14,470 bases of DNA. It comes from JAAEUE01 sp039180225 (GTDB taxonomy: Bacteria; Pseudomonadota; Alphaproteobacteria; Rhizobiales; CAJQND01). The stretch is from contig JBCDDQ010000112.1 of the NCBI GenBank assembly GCA_039180225.1, positions 1 to 14,470 of the forward strand, read 5' to 3'. Position numbers and translations under genes: made by a program. Shown in pieces: positions 1 to 7,033 of the stretch. Below the pieces are notes generated by a model. The model worked only from the letters and a program-made list of their open reading frames with translations, ran no database searches and had not been told where the DNA came from. The stretch's first letter is position 1; every line of letters begins with the position of its first letter.

Positions 1-521
1 ATCAGCGCGCGCTTCCCGTCGAGTGACTTCACAATCCGCTCGCGTTCATCAGGGTAGAGGCTGGGGCCTTCATAGTCATGATAGGCCAGATCGCCATGGA
101 ACAAGGTGGCATCCATGGAAATCGGCACCAGGCCTTCCTGGATCGCGGCCACGGCCATGCCGGCGCGGCTGTGGGTGTGCATCACCACCTGGTTGTCGGC
201 CGAATGGTTCATGTGAATGGCCGAATGAATGATGAAGCCCGCCTCGTTCACCGTATGGGAGGAGGCGCCCACCTTGTCGCCGTTAACGTCGATCTTCACC
301 AGATTGGATGCGGTGATTTCGTCATAGTTCAAACCGTAGGGGTTGATCAGAAAGTGATCTTCCGGCCCGGGTACCCGTGCAGTGAGGTGGGCATAGATCA
401 GCTCGCACCAACCGAAATGGTCCACCAGCCGGTAGGCGGCGGCGAGTTGCACGCGCAACTGCCATTCGGCCGCGCTGACGGCTGGTGCGTCAGTGTCTTG
501 AACCTGTGCATTGATGTTCAT
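1..521 (-). CDS. Class II aldolase/adducin-family protein (3' end outside window)
   Basis: The frame read leftwards from the ATG at 519-521 stays open to the window edge, giving the first 173 residues of a protein. Residues about 20-173 match the class II aldolase/adducin fold: an AHLTARVPG stretch near residue 44, LINPYGLNYDEI near 58-69, and the MHTHS motif whose His115 and His117 are the usual divalent-metal ligands. This family includes sugar-phosphate aldolases such as fuculose- and ribulose-phosphate enzymes, decarboxylases and adducin-like proteins of unknown activity. The substrate cannot be read from this fragment. The start is supported by a purine-rich AAGGAAA at 530-536, 8 bases upstream. 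About 285 bases separate it from the preceding minus-strand gene (ogt), so it probably has its own promoter. Family assignment is firm; function is open. Confidence 0.9.
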   Translation of the reverse strand, partial: MNINAQVQDTDAPAVSAAEWQLRVQLAAAYRLVDHFGWCELIYAHLTARVPGPEDHFLINPYGLNYDEITASNLVKIDVNGDKVGASSHTVNEAGFIIHSAIHMNHSADNQVVMHTHSRAGMAVAAIQEGLVPISMDATLFHGDLAYHDYEGPSLYPDERERIVKSLDGKRAL

Positions 522-601
522 GGGTTGGGTTTCCTTCCACCTGTCGGCCCGTAGTGTGCAAAATATCTGGCGGTCCCGCAACAGGCTGGTGTGGAAGCAG
601 T

Positions 602-630
602 CTTATAAAGTGCAGGCGGTTGTAAACCAA
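602..630 (-). promoter_or_regulatory. Possible sigma70-type promoter of the class II aldolase gene
   Basis: On the minus strand there is a TTGGTT box (625-630) and a TATAAG box (602-607) separated by 17 bases, about 80 bases before the aldolase start codon at 521. Match to consensus is 3/6 in the first box and 5/6 in the second. This is inference from spacing and similarity only. Confidence 0.3.
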
Positions 631-743
631 AAAGTCTGAATCTGCGAAACGAACCCAATTTCGCATAAAGCTATGAGGTAAAAGGGAAATTCGCGCTATT
701 TGGCCTTGATGGTTGAGTTCGGTCTCACGGTGGAGGGTAGGGG

Positions 744-785
744 CGGGAATGACGGTGGAAAGAGCACGGGAATGACAGGGGAAAG
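744..785. repeat. Two-copy degenerate direct repeat (GGGAATGAC type)
   Basis: Two 19-base units at 744-762 and 767-785 both start with CGGGAATGAC and end with GGAAAG, differing at only a few inner positions and spaced 23 bases apart. On the other strand the core reads GTCATTCCCG, a sequence type often seen in dispersed intergenic repeats of proteobacteria. The repeat lies in the 522-806 spacer downstream of ogt. Apart from this repeat and the possible promoter I see no gene or RNA in that spacer. Confidence 0.5.
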
Positions 786-806
786 CGCGCGCGGAGGGGG
801 AGGGCG

Positions 807-1325
807 CTAGATCAGCTTTGGCTGATGGCCCACAGGCGGCTGCACCGCCCACTCATGCTCCAACAGGAAGGCCTTCACATCCAGCCCGCCGCCAAAGCCG
901 GTGAGGGAATTGTCCGCTCCGATCACCCGGTGGCAAGGAATGATGATGGGCAGCGGGTTCGCCCCGTTCGCCGCCCCTACCGCGCGGCTGGCACCCGGCG
1001 GTTTGCCGATGCGCCGGGCCAGTTCGCCATAAGAGATCGTTTCGCCGTAGGGGATCTCCAGAAGCGCCTCCCACACGGCCATCTGGAACGGCGTGCCCTG
1101 GGGTTTTAGCGGCACATCGAACGCGGTGATCTTGCCATCGAAATAGGCCTGGAGCTGACGGGTGGTCTCAGCGAAGAAGCTGATATCCGTCTTCTCCCAT
1201 TCCGGTTCTGGCGCGCGTGCCTTGTGGCCGCGCGGAAAACTGATCACGTGAAGATCATCCGTATCACCGGCCAAGAGCAGAGCGCCCACCGGGCTTTCCA
1301 TATAGGCATAGCGCAAAGGGTCCAT
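807..1325 (-). CDS. ogt: Methylated-DNA--[protein]-cysteine S-methyltransferase
   Basis: This 172-residue protein repairs O6-alkylguanine (and O4-alkylthymine) in DNA by irreversible transfer of the alkyl group to its own cysteine. The active-site motif PCHRVIG is present, with acceptor Cys131. The DNA-binding helix-turn-helix region before it (SYGELARRIGKP, about residues 98-109, then SRAVGAANGANP) and the following GFGGGLDVKAFLLEHE are typical of the family, and the length fits stand-alone Ogt rather than Ada. It lies 53 bases after chpT on the same strand, so co-transcription is likely although no functional link is obvious. The ATG at 1325 is chosen because the usual N-terminal sheet begins just after it; no good ribosome binding site precedes it. 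An ATG at residue 9 is a less likely alternative. Confidence 0.93.
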   Translation of the reverse strand: MDPLRYAYMESPVGALLLAGDTDDLHVISFPRGHKARAPEPEWEKTDISFFAETTRQLQAYFDGKITAFDVPLKPQGTPFQMAVWEALLEIPYGETISYGELARRIGKPPGASRAVGAANGANPLPIIIPCHRVIGADNSLTGFGGGLDVKAFLLEHEWAVQPPVGHQPKLI

Positions 1326-1378
1326 AGCCGCGCCATGATGCGCCGCTGAGGGAGATTGTAAAGCGCTAAGAATGGCCT

Positions 1379-2026
1379 TTATGCCGCCGCGCGGGCGGCG
1401 GGGTCTGCCTTCATCACGATGTCGGCCCCTTCCTGGGTGATCACCAGGGAGTAGCCGCCCGCTTGGGCCAGGCGCATGGTGTAGTACACCTGCACCAGGC
1501 GCGAATCCATGTCGCCCGCGTTGGCCGGGTCGGTCATGAAGGTGATGGTCTTCTCCGGAACCTTGGCCGCATCGCCGGAACATCGCACCTGAAAGGCATC
1601 GCCGTCGACGGAGACGGACAGCTGGCCACCCCGCGGGATGGATGTGGACGCCATCAAAGCCAGATTGAGCAGCAGCTTAACCTGGTTCTTCTCCCGTGTC
1701 TCGTGGGGCGCGTTCCATTCGAAGCTGGTCTTGTCGTCGCTGAAGAAGGCGCGGGAGACCTCGCCTGCATCGGCCAGATCCAGATGTGCACCGGCTGAAC
1801 CGGCCGCGCCGAAAGCGATGCGACAGAACTGCAGCTTGGTGGAGGCCTGGCGAGCCGACTTGCGGATCAGGTCCATGGCGATTTCCTGCATGGCCGGATC
1901 GTCTTCGTCATCCAGCACCTCCAGGCCGTTGGCGATGGCCCCCACGGGGGAGATCACGTCATGGCACACACGGCTGCACAGAAGTGCCGCCAGATCGATA
2001 TCTGAAAGGGTTTGGATGTCAGCCAT
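1379..2026 (-). CDS. chpT: Histidine phosphotransferase ChpT
   Basis: ChpT relays phosphate from the hybrid kinase CckA to the cell-cycle regulator CtrA and to CpdR in Alphaproteobacteria. The 215-residue protein starts with the diagnostic helix containing LCSRVCHDVISPVGAIANGL; His22 is the expected phosphorylated residue. The long second helix (about residues 45-72) and a degenerate kinase-like ATPase domain (about 100-210) without clear ATP-binding boxes follow, as in known ChpT. The start at 2026 is preferred because a strong GGAGGA (2039-2044) lies 12 bases upstream and the family N-terminus fits. An in-frame ATG at 2089 would add 21 mostly hydrophobic residues but has no clear ribosome binding site. 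It is divergent from cysQ and probably co-transcribed with ogt. The CckA and CtrA genes are not in the window. Confidence 0.9.
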   Translation of the reverse strand: MADIQTLSDIDLAALLCSRVCHDVISPVGAIANGLEVLDDEDDPAMQEIAMDLIRKSARQASTKLQFCRIAFGAAGSAGAHLDLADAGEVSRAFFSDDKTSFEWNAPHETREKNQVKLLLNLALMASTSIPRGGQLSVSVDGDAFQVRCSGDAAKVPEKTITFMTDPANAGDMDSRLVQVYYTMRLAQAGGYSLVITQEGADIVMKADPAARAAA

Positions 2027-2038
2027 GGCAGATGCAAT

Positions 2039-2044
2039 TCCTCC
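2039..2044 (-). promoter_or_regulatory. Ribosome binding site of chpT
   Basis: The minus strand reads GGAGGA, 12 bases before the ATG at 2026. It lies inside the longer frame that begins at 2089, and so argues for the shorter ChpT. The spacing is a little long. Confidence 0.6.
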
Positions 2045-2192
2045 AGCAATATTCAGCCCTAAAATTCCATACATAAGGAACTGATTCATGCCAATATCCG
2101 TTAAAGACTCTCTTGTCTGGTATGTCTTTTTGTATGAAGGGTCTTCCCGCTAGAGCGCAACGTGTCCCAAGAGTGAACGGAAACCCCATATC

Positions 2193-2987
2193 GTGCCCCA
2201 CCTATCCCCTCAGACATTCGATGACGTGACCGATGTGACCCTCCATGCCGGCCAGGTGATCATGGAGATCTATGAGCGCAACCCGGAAGCCCGGCTGAAG
2301 GACGACCGGACCCCGGTCACGGAAGCCGACACGGCGGCCGAAACCCTGATTTTGCGAGAGCTTGCAGGGATTTGCCCGGATATTCCCATCGTCTCCGAAG
2401 AAGCCGCGGCAGAGGGCCAGATCCCGGAGGTGGCTGACCTGTTCTTTCTGGTGGACCCGCTTGATGGCACGCGGGAGTTCCTGTCGCGCAATGGGGAGTT
2501 CACGGTGAACATCGGTCTTATCTCAGAGGGCCAGCCCGTGGCCGGCATCATTTATACCCCTGCCAGCGGGCGCCTGTTTCGCGGCCAGGTGGGCGGCGGC
2601 GCTGAGCAGGCCAAGCTTCAGCCCAGTGCGGCGGTGAGTGAGGGGCGCTGGAGCCCTATGGCCGTGCGCAAAGCTGAGTCGGGCAGCTTGGTGGCTGTGG
2701 CCAGCCGGTCGCACCGCGATGAGCGGACAAATGCCTATCTTGAGGAGCATGGGGTCAGCGAGACCATTTCCGCGGGCTCGTCCCTGAAGTTCTGCCTCTT
2801 GGCGGCCGGCGAGGCAGACCTCTACCCGCGCATGGGCCGCACCATGGAATGGGACACAGCGGCAGGTCAGGCGATTTTGGCCGCGGCCGGCGGCAGCGTC
2901 GTGACCGAGGAGGGTGCACCGCTGACCTATGGCAAGAAGGAGCGGGGCTTCGACAACCCTCATTTCATCGCCCGCGCGTGGGTCTAA
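2193..2987 (+). CDS. cysQ: 3'(2'),5'-bisphosphate nucleotidase CysQ
   Basis: CysQ hydrolyses 3'-phosphoadenosine 5'-phosphate, the by-product of PAPS use in sulfate assimilation and sulfation, to AMP and phosphate. The 264-residue protein belongs to the inositol-monophosphatase-like metal-dependent phosphatases. The metal-binding motif VDPLDGTREF is at residues 87-96 (Asp88, Asp91), with a preceding acidic SEE at 68-70 and the C-terminal WDTAAGQAIL motif at 220-229 (Asp221). Length and the KDDRTPVTEAD segment (36-46) fit CysQ better than inositol monophosphatase proper. The start is a GTG at 2193 with no good ribosome binding site, but it is the first possible start after an in-frame stop at 2151-2153, and a later ATG would remove the conserved first helix. 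It opens a four-gene plus-strand run; the next gene starts 16 bases after its stop. Confidence 0.9.
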   Translation: MPHLSPQTFDDVTDVTLHAGQVIMEIYERNPEARLKDDRTPVTEADTAAETLILRELAGICPDIPIVSEEAAAEGQIPEVADLFFLVDPLDGTREFLSRNGEFTVNIGLISEGQPVAGIIYTPASGRLFRGQVGGGAEQAKLQPSAAVSEGRWSPMAVRKAESGSLVAVASRSHRDERTNAYLEEHGVSETISAGSSLKFCLLAAGEADLYPRMGRTMEWDTAAGQAILAAAGGSVVTEEGAPLTYGKKERGFDNPHFIARAWV

Positions 2988-2990
2988 TGC

Positions 2991-2995
2991 AGGAG
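2991..2995 (+). promoter_or_regulatory. Ribosome binding site of the crotonase-family gene
   Basis: AGGAG lies 8 bases before the ATG at 3004, inside the 16-base gap after the cysQ stop. It fixes the start at MSEEAPEL rather than at an upstream ATG inside cysQ. Confidence 0.8.
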
Positions 2996-3003
2996 AATTC
3001 GCC

Positions 3004-3792
3004 ATGAGCGAAGAGGCACCGGAACTGCTCTATGAGGTGAGCGATGGTGTGGGGACCGTATCGTTCAACCGGCCAAGGGCGCGCAATGCCCTGACCTTTG
3101 GGATGTATTCTGAGCTTTCGCGCATCTGTTCCACTGTTGGTGGAGAAGACGGGGTCAAGGCGCTTATCATCCGTGGAGAGGGCGAGAAGGCTTTTGCGGC
3201 TGGCACCGACATCTCTCAGTTCCGCGACTTCTCCTCGCCGGAGGACGGGCTCGCTTACGAAGCGGAAATGGACCGGGTGCTGAACACCATCGAAGAGTGC
3301 GGCGTGCCCACCGTGGCGGCCATGCATGGTGCGGCCACCGGCGGGGGCGCGGCCATTGCGGCGAGCTGCGATCTGCGCATCTGCGCGGCGGATCTGAAGT
3401 TCGGCTTTCCCATCGCCCGCACTTTGGGAAACTGCCTGTCAGCCACGTCCTTGTCGCGCCTTGTGCAGCTGATCGGCGCTGGGCGCACTCGGGAAGTCCT
3501 TTTCACCAGCCGCCTCATCGGGGCCGAGGAGGCGCTCGCCACTGGGCTGGTGAGTGAGGTGCTGTCCGATCAAGCCGCTCTTGATCAGCGGGCCGGCGAG
3601 CTGGCGCAACTCCTGGCCGGCCAGGCGCCGCTCACCTTGAAGGCCACCAAGCAGGCGCTGGCCCGCCTGCGCAAGACCATGGCGGCCATCGACGATGAAG
3701 ACCTGATCGCGCTTTGCTACACCAGCGAAGACTTCCGCGAAGGGCTGGAAGCCTTTCTGGCCAAGCGCAAGCCTGAGTGGCGGGGCCGCTGA
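3004..3792 (+). CDS. Enoyl-CoA hydratase/isomerase (crotonase) family protein lacking both catalytic glutamates
   Basis: This 262-residue protein has the whole crotonase fold: the N-terminal VSFNRPRARNALTF segment (19-32), the oxyanion-hole region KAFAAGTDISQF (62-73), the HGAATGGGAAIAASCDLRI stretch (108-126), and the C-terminal helices. In classical enoyl-CoA hydratase the two acid/base residues are Glu in the GGGCEL and FGxPE motifs. Here the aligned positions are Ala117 and Ile137, so ordinary hydration of 2-enoyl-CoA is unlikely by that mechanism. The FGFPIARTLGNCLS segment is coherent and not decayed, so I infer a distinct subfamily using the acyl-CoA/oxyanion scaffold for another reaction. 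Substrate unknown. A good ribosome binding site and the 16-base gap to cysQ suggest co-transcription. Confidence 0.88.
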   Translation: MSEEAPELLYEVSDGVGTVSFNRPRARNALTFGMYSELSRICSTVGGEDGVKALIIRGEGEKAFAAGTDISQFRDFSSPEDGLAYEAEMDRVLNTIEECGVPTVAAMHGAATGGGAAIAASCDLRICAADLKFGFPIARTLGNCLSATSLSRLVQLIGAGRTREVLFTSRLIGAEEALATGLVSEVLSDQAALDQRAGELAQLLAGQAPLTLKATKQALARLRKTMAAIDDEDLIALCYTSEDFREGLEAFLAKRKPEWRGR

Positions 3793-3817
3793 GCCTTGCG
3801 GCAAAGGTGGCCATAAA

Positions 3818-3833
3818 GTGCTTCTCGAAGCAC
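3818..3833 (+). other. Small hairpin between the crotonase and SapC genes
   Basis: GTGCTTCTCGAAGCAC can fold into a 6-bp stem with a CTCG loop. It lies in the 91-base gap between the crotonase stop and the SapC start. It is not followed by a T-run, so it is a weak terminator or attenuator at most. It may also be chance. Confidence 0.25.
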
Positions 3834-3873
3834 GGGGTTTAGGGCTATTACAACGGCGATGGCGGAGAAGTGA

Positions 3874-3878
3874 GGAGG
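3874..3878 (+). promoter_or_regulatory. Ribosome binding site of the SapC-family gene
   Basis: GGAGG lies 5 bases before the ATG at 3884. It decides this start against the longer in-frame extension that would begin at 3818. Confidence 0.8.
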
Positions 3879-3883
3879 CTGCA

Positions 3884-4717
3884 ATGGCACGGCAAACGAC
3901 CAAGGCGAAGGCGGGCCAGAAGAAACCTGCCGCCAAACGCAATGGTAACGGCGGCGGCAGCGCCGGTCAGGCCACCCAAGCGGCCGGTATGCCGATTTTC
4001 TACAGCCAGCCGGAAGTGCTGGATTCAAACCGGCACGAGGGTTTGGAGCTCAAACCGGTCACCAGCTATGAGTTTACCGCGAACGTGAACGCCATTCCCA
4101 TTACGGCTGCTGAGTTTCCGGCGGCTTCGCGGGATTACCCGATCGTTTTCACCGCCGGCGGTAACCCCGGCGCGGTGGCCATTGTGGGCTTGCGCAAAGA
4201 TGAAAATCTCATGTTGGAGGCCCGCGGGAAATGGCGGGCCGGCACGTATATCCCCGCCTATGTGCGGCGCTATCCCTTCATTTTCTTGCGCTCAGATGAC
4301 GGCGATCAGTATGCCTTGTGCATTGACAGGGCCTGCAAGCAGCTCGCCAAGGGCAAGAAGAACCTGCTTTTTGAAGGCGAGGAAATGGGCGCCCTCACCA
4401 AGAACGCCCTGGAGTTCTGCAAGGCCTTTCAACAGCAGCACATGGCCACCGAGAAGGTGATTGCCGTGTTGAAGGAGCATGACCTGCTCATGCCCAACCA
4501 GGGGCGCTTCAACCTGCCGGATGGGCGTTCATTGGCCATCACGGACTTCATGACCGTGGATGAGAAGAAGTTCAATGAGCTGCCGGGCGATGCGTTCTTG
4601 AAGATCCGAGAGGCGGGCGTATTGCCGGCGCTCTATTGTCATCTGGTATCCATGGGGTCCTGGCAGCGCCTGGTGGAGCGCTTTGCGGCGCTGAAGCCTG
4701 CCGACAAGAAGAAGTAG
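3884..4717 (+). CDS. SapC-family protein
   Basis: The 277-residue protein matches the SapC family, named after a gene of the Campylobacter surface-layer locus and widespread in Alphaproteobacteria as a stand-alone gene; its biochemical role is not established. Recognisable parts are the ITAAEFPAASRDYPIVF segment (73-89), VAIVGLRKDENLML (98-111), the GKWRAGTYIPAYVRRYPF stretch (115-132), and a C-terminal block with LPDGRSLAITDFMTVDEKK (211-229) and a long final helix ending in SMGSWQRLVERF. The first 35 residues are low-complexity and rich in Lys, Gly, Ala and Gln, so probably disordered; there is no signal peptide. It lies 91 bases after the crotonase gene and 17 bases before gnd. No S-layer protein is visible nearby, so a surface-layer role should not be assumed. 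Confidence 0.88.
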   Translation: MARQTTKAKAGQKKPAAKRNGNGGGSAGQATQAAGMPIFYSQPEVLDSNRHEGLELKPVTSYEFTANVNAIPITAAEFPAASRDYPIVFTAGGNPGAVAIVGLRKDENLMLEARGKWRAGTYIPAYVRRYPFIFLRSDDGDQYALCIDRACKQLAKGKKNLLFEGEEMGALTKNALEFCKAFQQQHMATEKVIAVLKEHDLLMPNQGRFNLPDGRSLAITDFMTVDEKKFNELPGDAFLKIREAGVLPALYCHLVSMGSWQRLVERFAALKPADKKK

Positions 4718-4734
4718 TTTAGAGACCACAGCTC

Positions 4735-6117
4735 ATGCAGATCGGCCTCATAGGTCTTGGCGTCATGGGGCGCAACCTGGCGCTCAATATGCGGGCCCAG
4801 GGCCTTGATGTTGTGGCCACCGATGCCTGGGAGAGCGCCCGGGCCTGGCGGGCCGATGGGGTACGCGTCGTGGAAAGCGCTGCTGCCCTGGTGGAGGCGC
4901 TTGAGGCGCCGCGGGTAATCTTGCTGATGATCAAGGCAGGCGACCCTGTGGATGCCCAGCTGGATGAGCTGAAAGGATTGCTGACGCCCGGCGATACGGT
5001 GATGGATGGCGGCAACTCGCTCTACACGGACACCGAGCGCCGTGATGAGGCCTACCTGAAGGCTGGGTTTGGGTTCCTTGGCATAGGCATCTCCGGTGGT
5101 GCCGAAGGCGCGCGCACCGGCGCAGCCATGATGGTGGGTGGACCTGAGGACAATTGGAAGCGCGCCCAGCCCCTTCTGGAAGGCCTTGCCGCTAAAGCGG
5201 ACGGGCGGCCGTGCCTTGCCTGGTTCGGCGGCGGCGGCGCGGGGCATTTCGTTAAGATGGTGCACAACGGCATTGAGTATGCGGTGATGCAGGCGCTGGC
5301 GGAGGCCTATGCCCTGATGAGCGGGCCGGGCGGCATGAACGCTGAGGCGGCCGGCGCCCAGTTTTCCAATTGGGCCGAGGGTCCGCTCGGTGGCTACCTG
5401 ATGGAGATCACCGGGGAGATCCTGCAAACCCAGGATGAAGAGACGGGCGGTCCACTGATCCATGTCATCGCCGACCGGGCCGGGCAGAAGGGCACCGGCG
5501 CTTGGTGTGCTGCCGCCGGGCTCGACTTTGGGGTGCCGATCCCGGCCATTATGGAGGCGGTAACGGCGCGGCAGATCTCTTCAAGCACCGCTCTGCGCCA
5601 GGAAGCGCAAAAGCTCTACGGAGCCCAACCGGACGGCTGGGCGCCTGAGCAGTTTACCGACCTGGTGGCTGCAAGCCTCGCCTGCACCATGATTGCGTCC
5701 GTGAGCCAGGGGCTGCAATTGATCTCCGCAGCGTCGGAAGAGAAGGCCTGGCAGGCCAGCCTGGCGGATGCGGCCCATGTGTGGCGCCAGGGCTCGATCA
5801 TGCGCATGAAACTTCTGGATCTGATCACTGAGGTCTTTGCCGATGCCAATGCGCCGGCGACGCTGGTGGGTGCTGCACCGATCAGCCGCATGCTGATGGG
5901 CGGGCTGGACAATTGGCGCAAGACCGTGGGGCTTGCCACCATGAACGGTGTGCCCGCTCCGGTGATGACCACATCGCTGGCCTGGTTCGATGCCATCCGC
6001 ACTGAGCGTTTGCCGACCGCCCTGGTGCAGGGCCAGCGTGACCGGTTTGGACATCATGGCTTTGAGCGCACCGACCAGGATGGCAAGCATCACGGACCTT
6101 GGGCAAAATCATCGTGA
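4735..6117 (+). CDS. gnd: 6-phosphogluconate dehydrogenase (decarboxylating)
   Basis: This 460-residue enzyme oxidatively decarboxylates 6-phosphogluconate to ribulose 5-phosphate in the pentose phosphate pathway. The Rossmann motif GLGVMGRNLALN (7-18), DGGNSLYTDT (91-100), the catalytic KMVHNGIEY (Lys174, His177, Asn178, Glu181) and the C-terminal FGHHGFERTD that binds substrate in the partner subunit are all present, and length fits the long dimeric form. The coenzyme loop is unusual: where NADP enzymes have Asn-Arg-Ser/Thr after the second strand, this protein has Asp30-Ala31-Trp32, which suggests NAD use or relaxed specificity (inference). The start codon has no strong ribosome binding site, but the first beta strand begins at residue 2, so a later start is not possible. 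The last 28 bases overlap the convergent LysR-type gene. Confidence 0.93.
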   Translation: MQIGLIGLGVMGRNLALNMRAQGLDVVATDAWESARAWRADGVRVVESAAALVEALEAPRVILLMIKAGDPVDAQLDELKGLLTPGDTVMDGGNSLYTDTERRDEAYLKAGFGFLGIGISGGAEGARTGAAMMVGGPEDNWKRAQPLLEGLAAKADGRPCLAWFGGGGAGHFVKMVHNGIEYAVMQALAEAYALMSGPGGMNAEAAGAQFSNWAEGPLGGYLMEITGEILQTQDEETGGPLIHVIADRAGQKGTGAWCAAAGLDFGVPIPAIMEAVTARQISSSTALRQEAQKLYGAQPDGWAPEQFTDLVAASLACTMIASVSQGLQLISAASEEKAWQASLADAAHVWRQGSIMRMKLLDLITEVFADANAPATLVGAAPISRMLMGGLDNWRKTVGLATMNGVPAPVMTTSLAWFDAIRTERLPTALVQGQRDRFGHHGFERTDQDGKHHGPWAKSS

Positions 6118-6992
6118 ACGTGAGCCTGGCTGAGCAGCCAGTGGCGCATGCGCTCGACCGTCTCCGGCTTGCGTGGTTTGCGCGGCGCGACCACGTAGAA
6201 ACTCAGCCCACCTGACAGAGACTGTTCGAAGGGACGGCAAAGTCGCCCGTCGGCAAGCTCGCGGCTCACCAGCGGGTCGCTGACCAGCGCCACTCCCTGA
6301 CCGGCGACGGCAGCATCCACCGCGAGCGCCGTCTGGTTGAAGCTCATGGAGCGCAGCACAGGCCTTGGCCGGTTGGCGAAGATCTTCTCCAAGAACAAAG
6401 GCCATAGACCATGAGCATCGTGCAGCAGCACATGGTGGGCCAGATCCTCTGGCGCGCGCAGCGGATGCTTGCCGTTCAGAAGGCTCGGATGGCAGACGGC
6501 ATAAAACTCTTGGGCGAACAACTGGTCCGCAACGAGCCCCGGTCCGAAAGGTGGGGTGCCTTGCCGCACAGCAATGTCGATCCCATCGTCTTGAAAGTTG
6601 GCCAGTCTTTGGGACGCATCGACCGTCACATTGATGTCGGGATGAACCTCGGTGAACTGTCCAAGGCGCGGCACCAGCCACTTGGTTGCAAACGAGGGCG
6701 TCACACTGACGGTGAGTTCGGCCTGGTGCGGGCATAGTTTGTCCGTAGCGTCTGCAATCAGCGCGAAGGCATGGTGGATCGGGGTCAGGTATTTGCGTCC
6801 CTCGTCGGTCAGCTCCAGGCCTCTGGGCAGGCGGTGGAACAGTTTAACGCCCAAGCGCGCTTCCAGGGCCCGTACCTGCTGAGCCACGGCCCCATGGGTG
6901 ACCCCGATGTCTTCTGCAGCGAGGCGGAAGTTAAGATGACGCCCCGCCGCTTCGAAGGCTTTCAGAGCGTTGAGGGGCGGCAGGCGGGTCAA
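6090..6992 (-). CDS. LysR-family transcriptional regulator, GcvA-like
   Basis: This is a LysR-type regulator of 300 residues from a TTG start at 6992. Residues 3-60 form the winged helix-turn-helix beginning RLPPLNALKAFEAAGRHLNF, followed by the linker helix and LFHRLPRGLELTDEG, the N-terminal signature of the GcvA-like group. The remainder is the periplasmic-binding-protein-like effector domain (TVSVTPSFATKWLVPRLGQF and onward). TTG at 6992 has an AAAGG 8 bases upstream and gives the family's usual N-terminus. The alternative TTG at 7055 would add 21 residues unlike the family and would place a strong palindrome within the coding region. The gene is divergent from the SDR gene and probably regulates it; the inducer is unknown. 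Its 3' end overlaps gnd by 28 bases, tail to tail. Confidence 0.9.
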   Translation of the reverse strand: MTRLPPLNALKAFEAAGRHLNFRLAAEDIGVTHGAVAQQVRALEARLGVKLFHRLPRGLELTDEGRKYLTPIHHAFALIADATDKLCPHQAELTVSVTPSFATKWLVPRLGQFTEVHPDINVTVDASQRLANFQDDGIDIAVRQGTPPFGPGLVADQLFAQEFYAVCHPSLLNGKHPLRAPEDLAHHVLLHDAHGLWPLFLEKIFANRPRPVLRSMSFNQTALAVDAAVAGQGVALVSDPLVSRELADGRLCRPFEQSLSGGLSFYVVAPRKPRKPETVERMRHWLLSQAHVHDDFAQGP

Positions 6993-7000
6993 GGGTGTAG

Positions 7001-7005
7001 CCTTT
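7001..7005 (-). promoter_or_regulatory. Ribosome binding site of the LysR-type gene
   Basis: The minus strand reads AAAGG, 8 bases before TTG at 6992. It supports the shorter LysR-type protein. Confidence 0.5.
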
Positions 7006-7033
7006 CTAGACTGTAGAATTTCTACAGCTCTAG
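7006..7033. promoter_or_regulatory. Palindromic operator candidate between LysR-type and SDR genes
   Basis: The core at 7011-7027 is a perfect 8-bp inverted repeat about one base (CTGTAGAA, T, TTCTACAG). With one unpaired base (7028) the symmetry continues for five more pairs, 7006-7010 with 7029-7033. It sits about 15 bases upstream of the LysR-type TTG and 77 bases upstream of the SDR ATG. LysR-type proteins normally autoregulate from such divergent regions, so it is the natural operator candidate. It does not have exact T-N11-A spacing. Confidence 0.6.

Noticed and set aside
78..554. A 158-codon open frame on the plus strand at the left edge
   Set aside because: It is antisense to the class II aldolase gene, whose conserved motifs are on the minus strand.
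490..852. A 120-codon minus-strand frame spanning the ogt-aldolase spacer
   Set aside because: It overlaps the coding ends of both neighbours, has no family features and its composition reads as translated spacer.
1379..1402. A GC-rich inverted repeat at the chpT 3' end that could look like a terminator
   Set aside because: It lies inside the last Ala/Arg codons of chpT and is not followed by a T-run.
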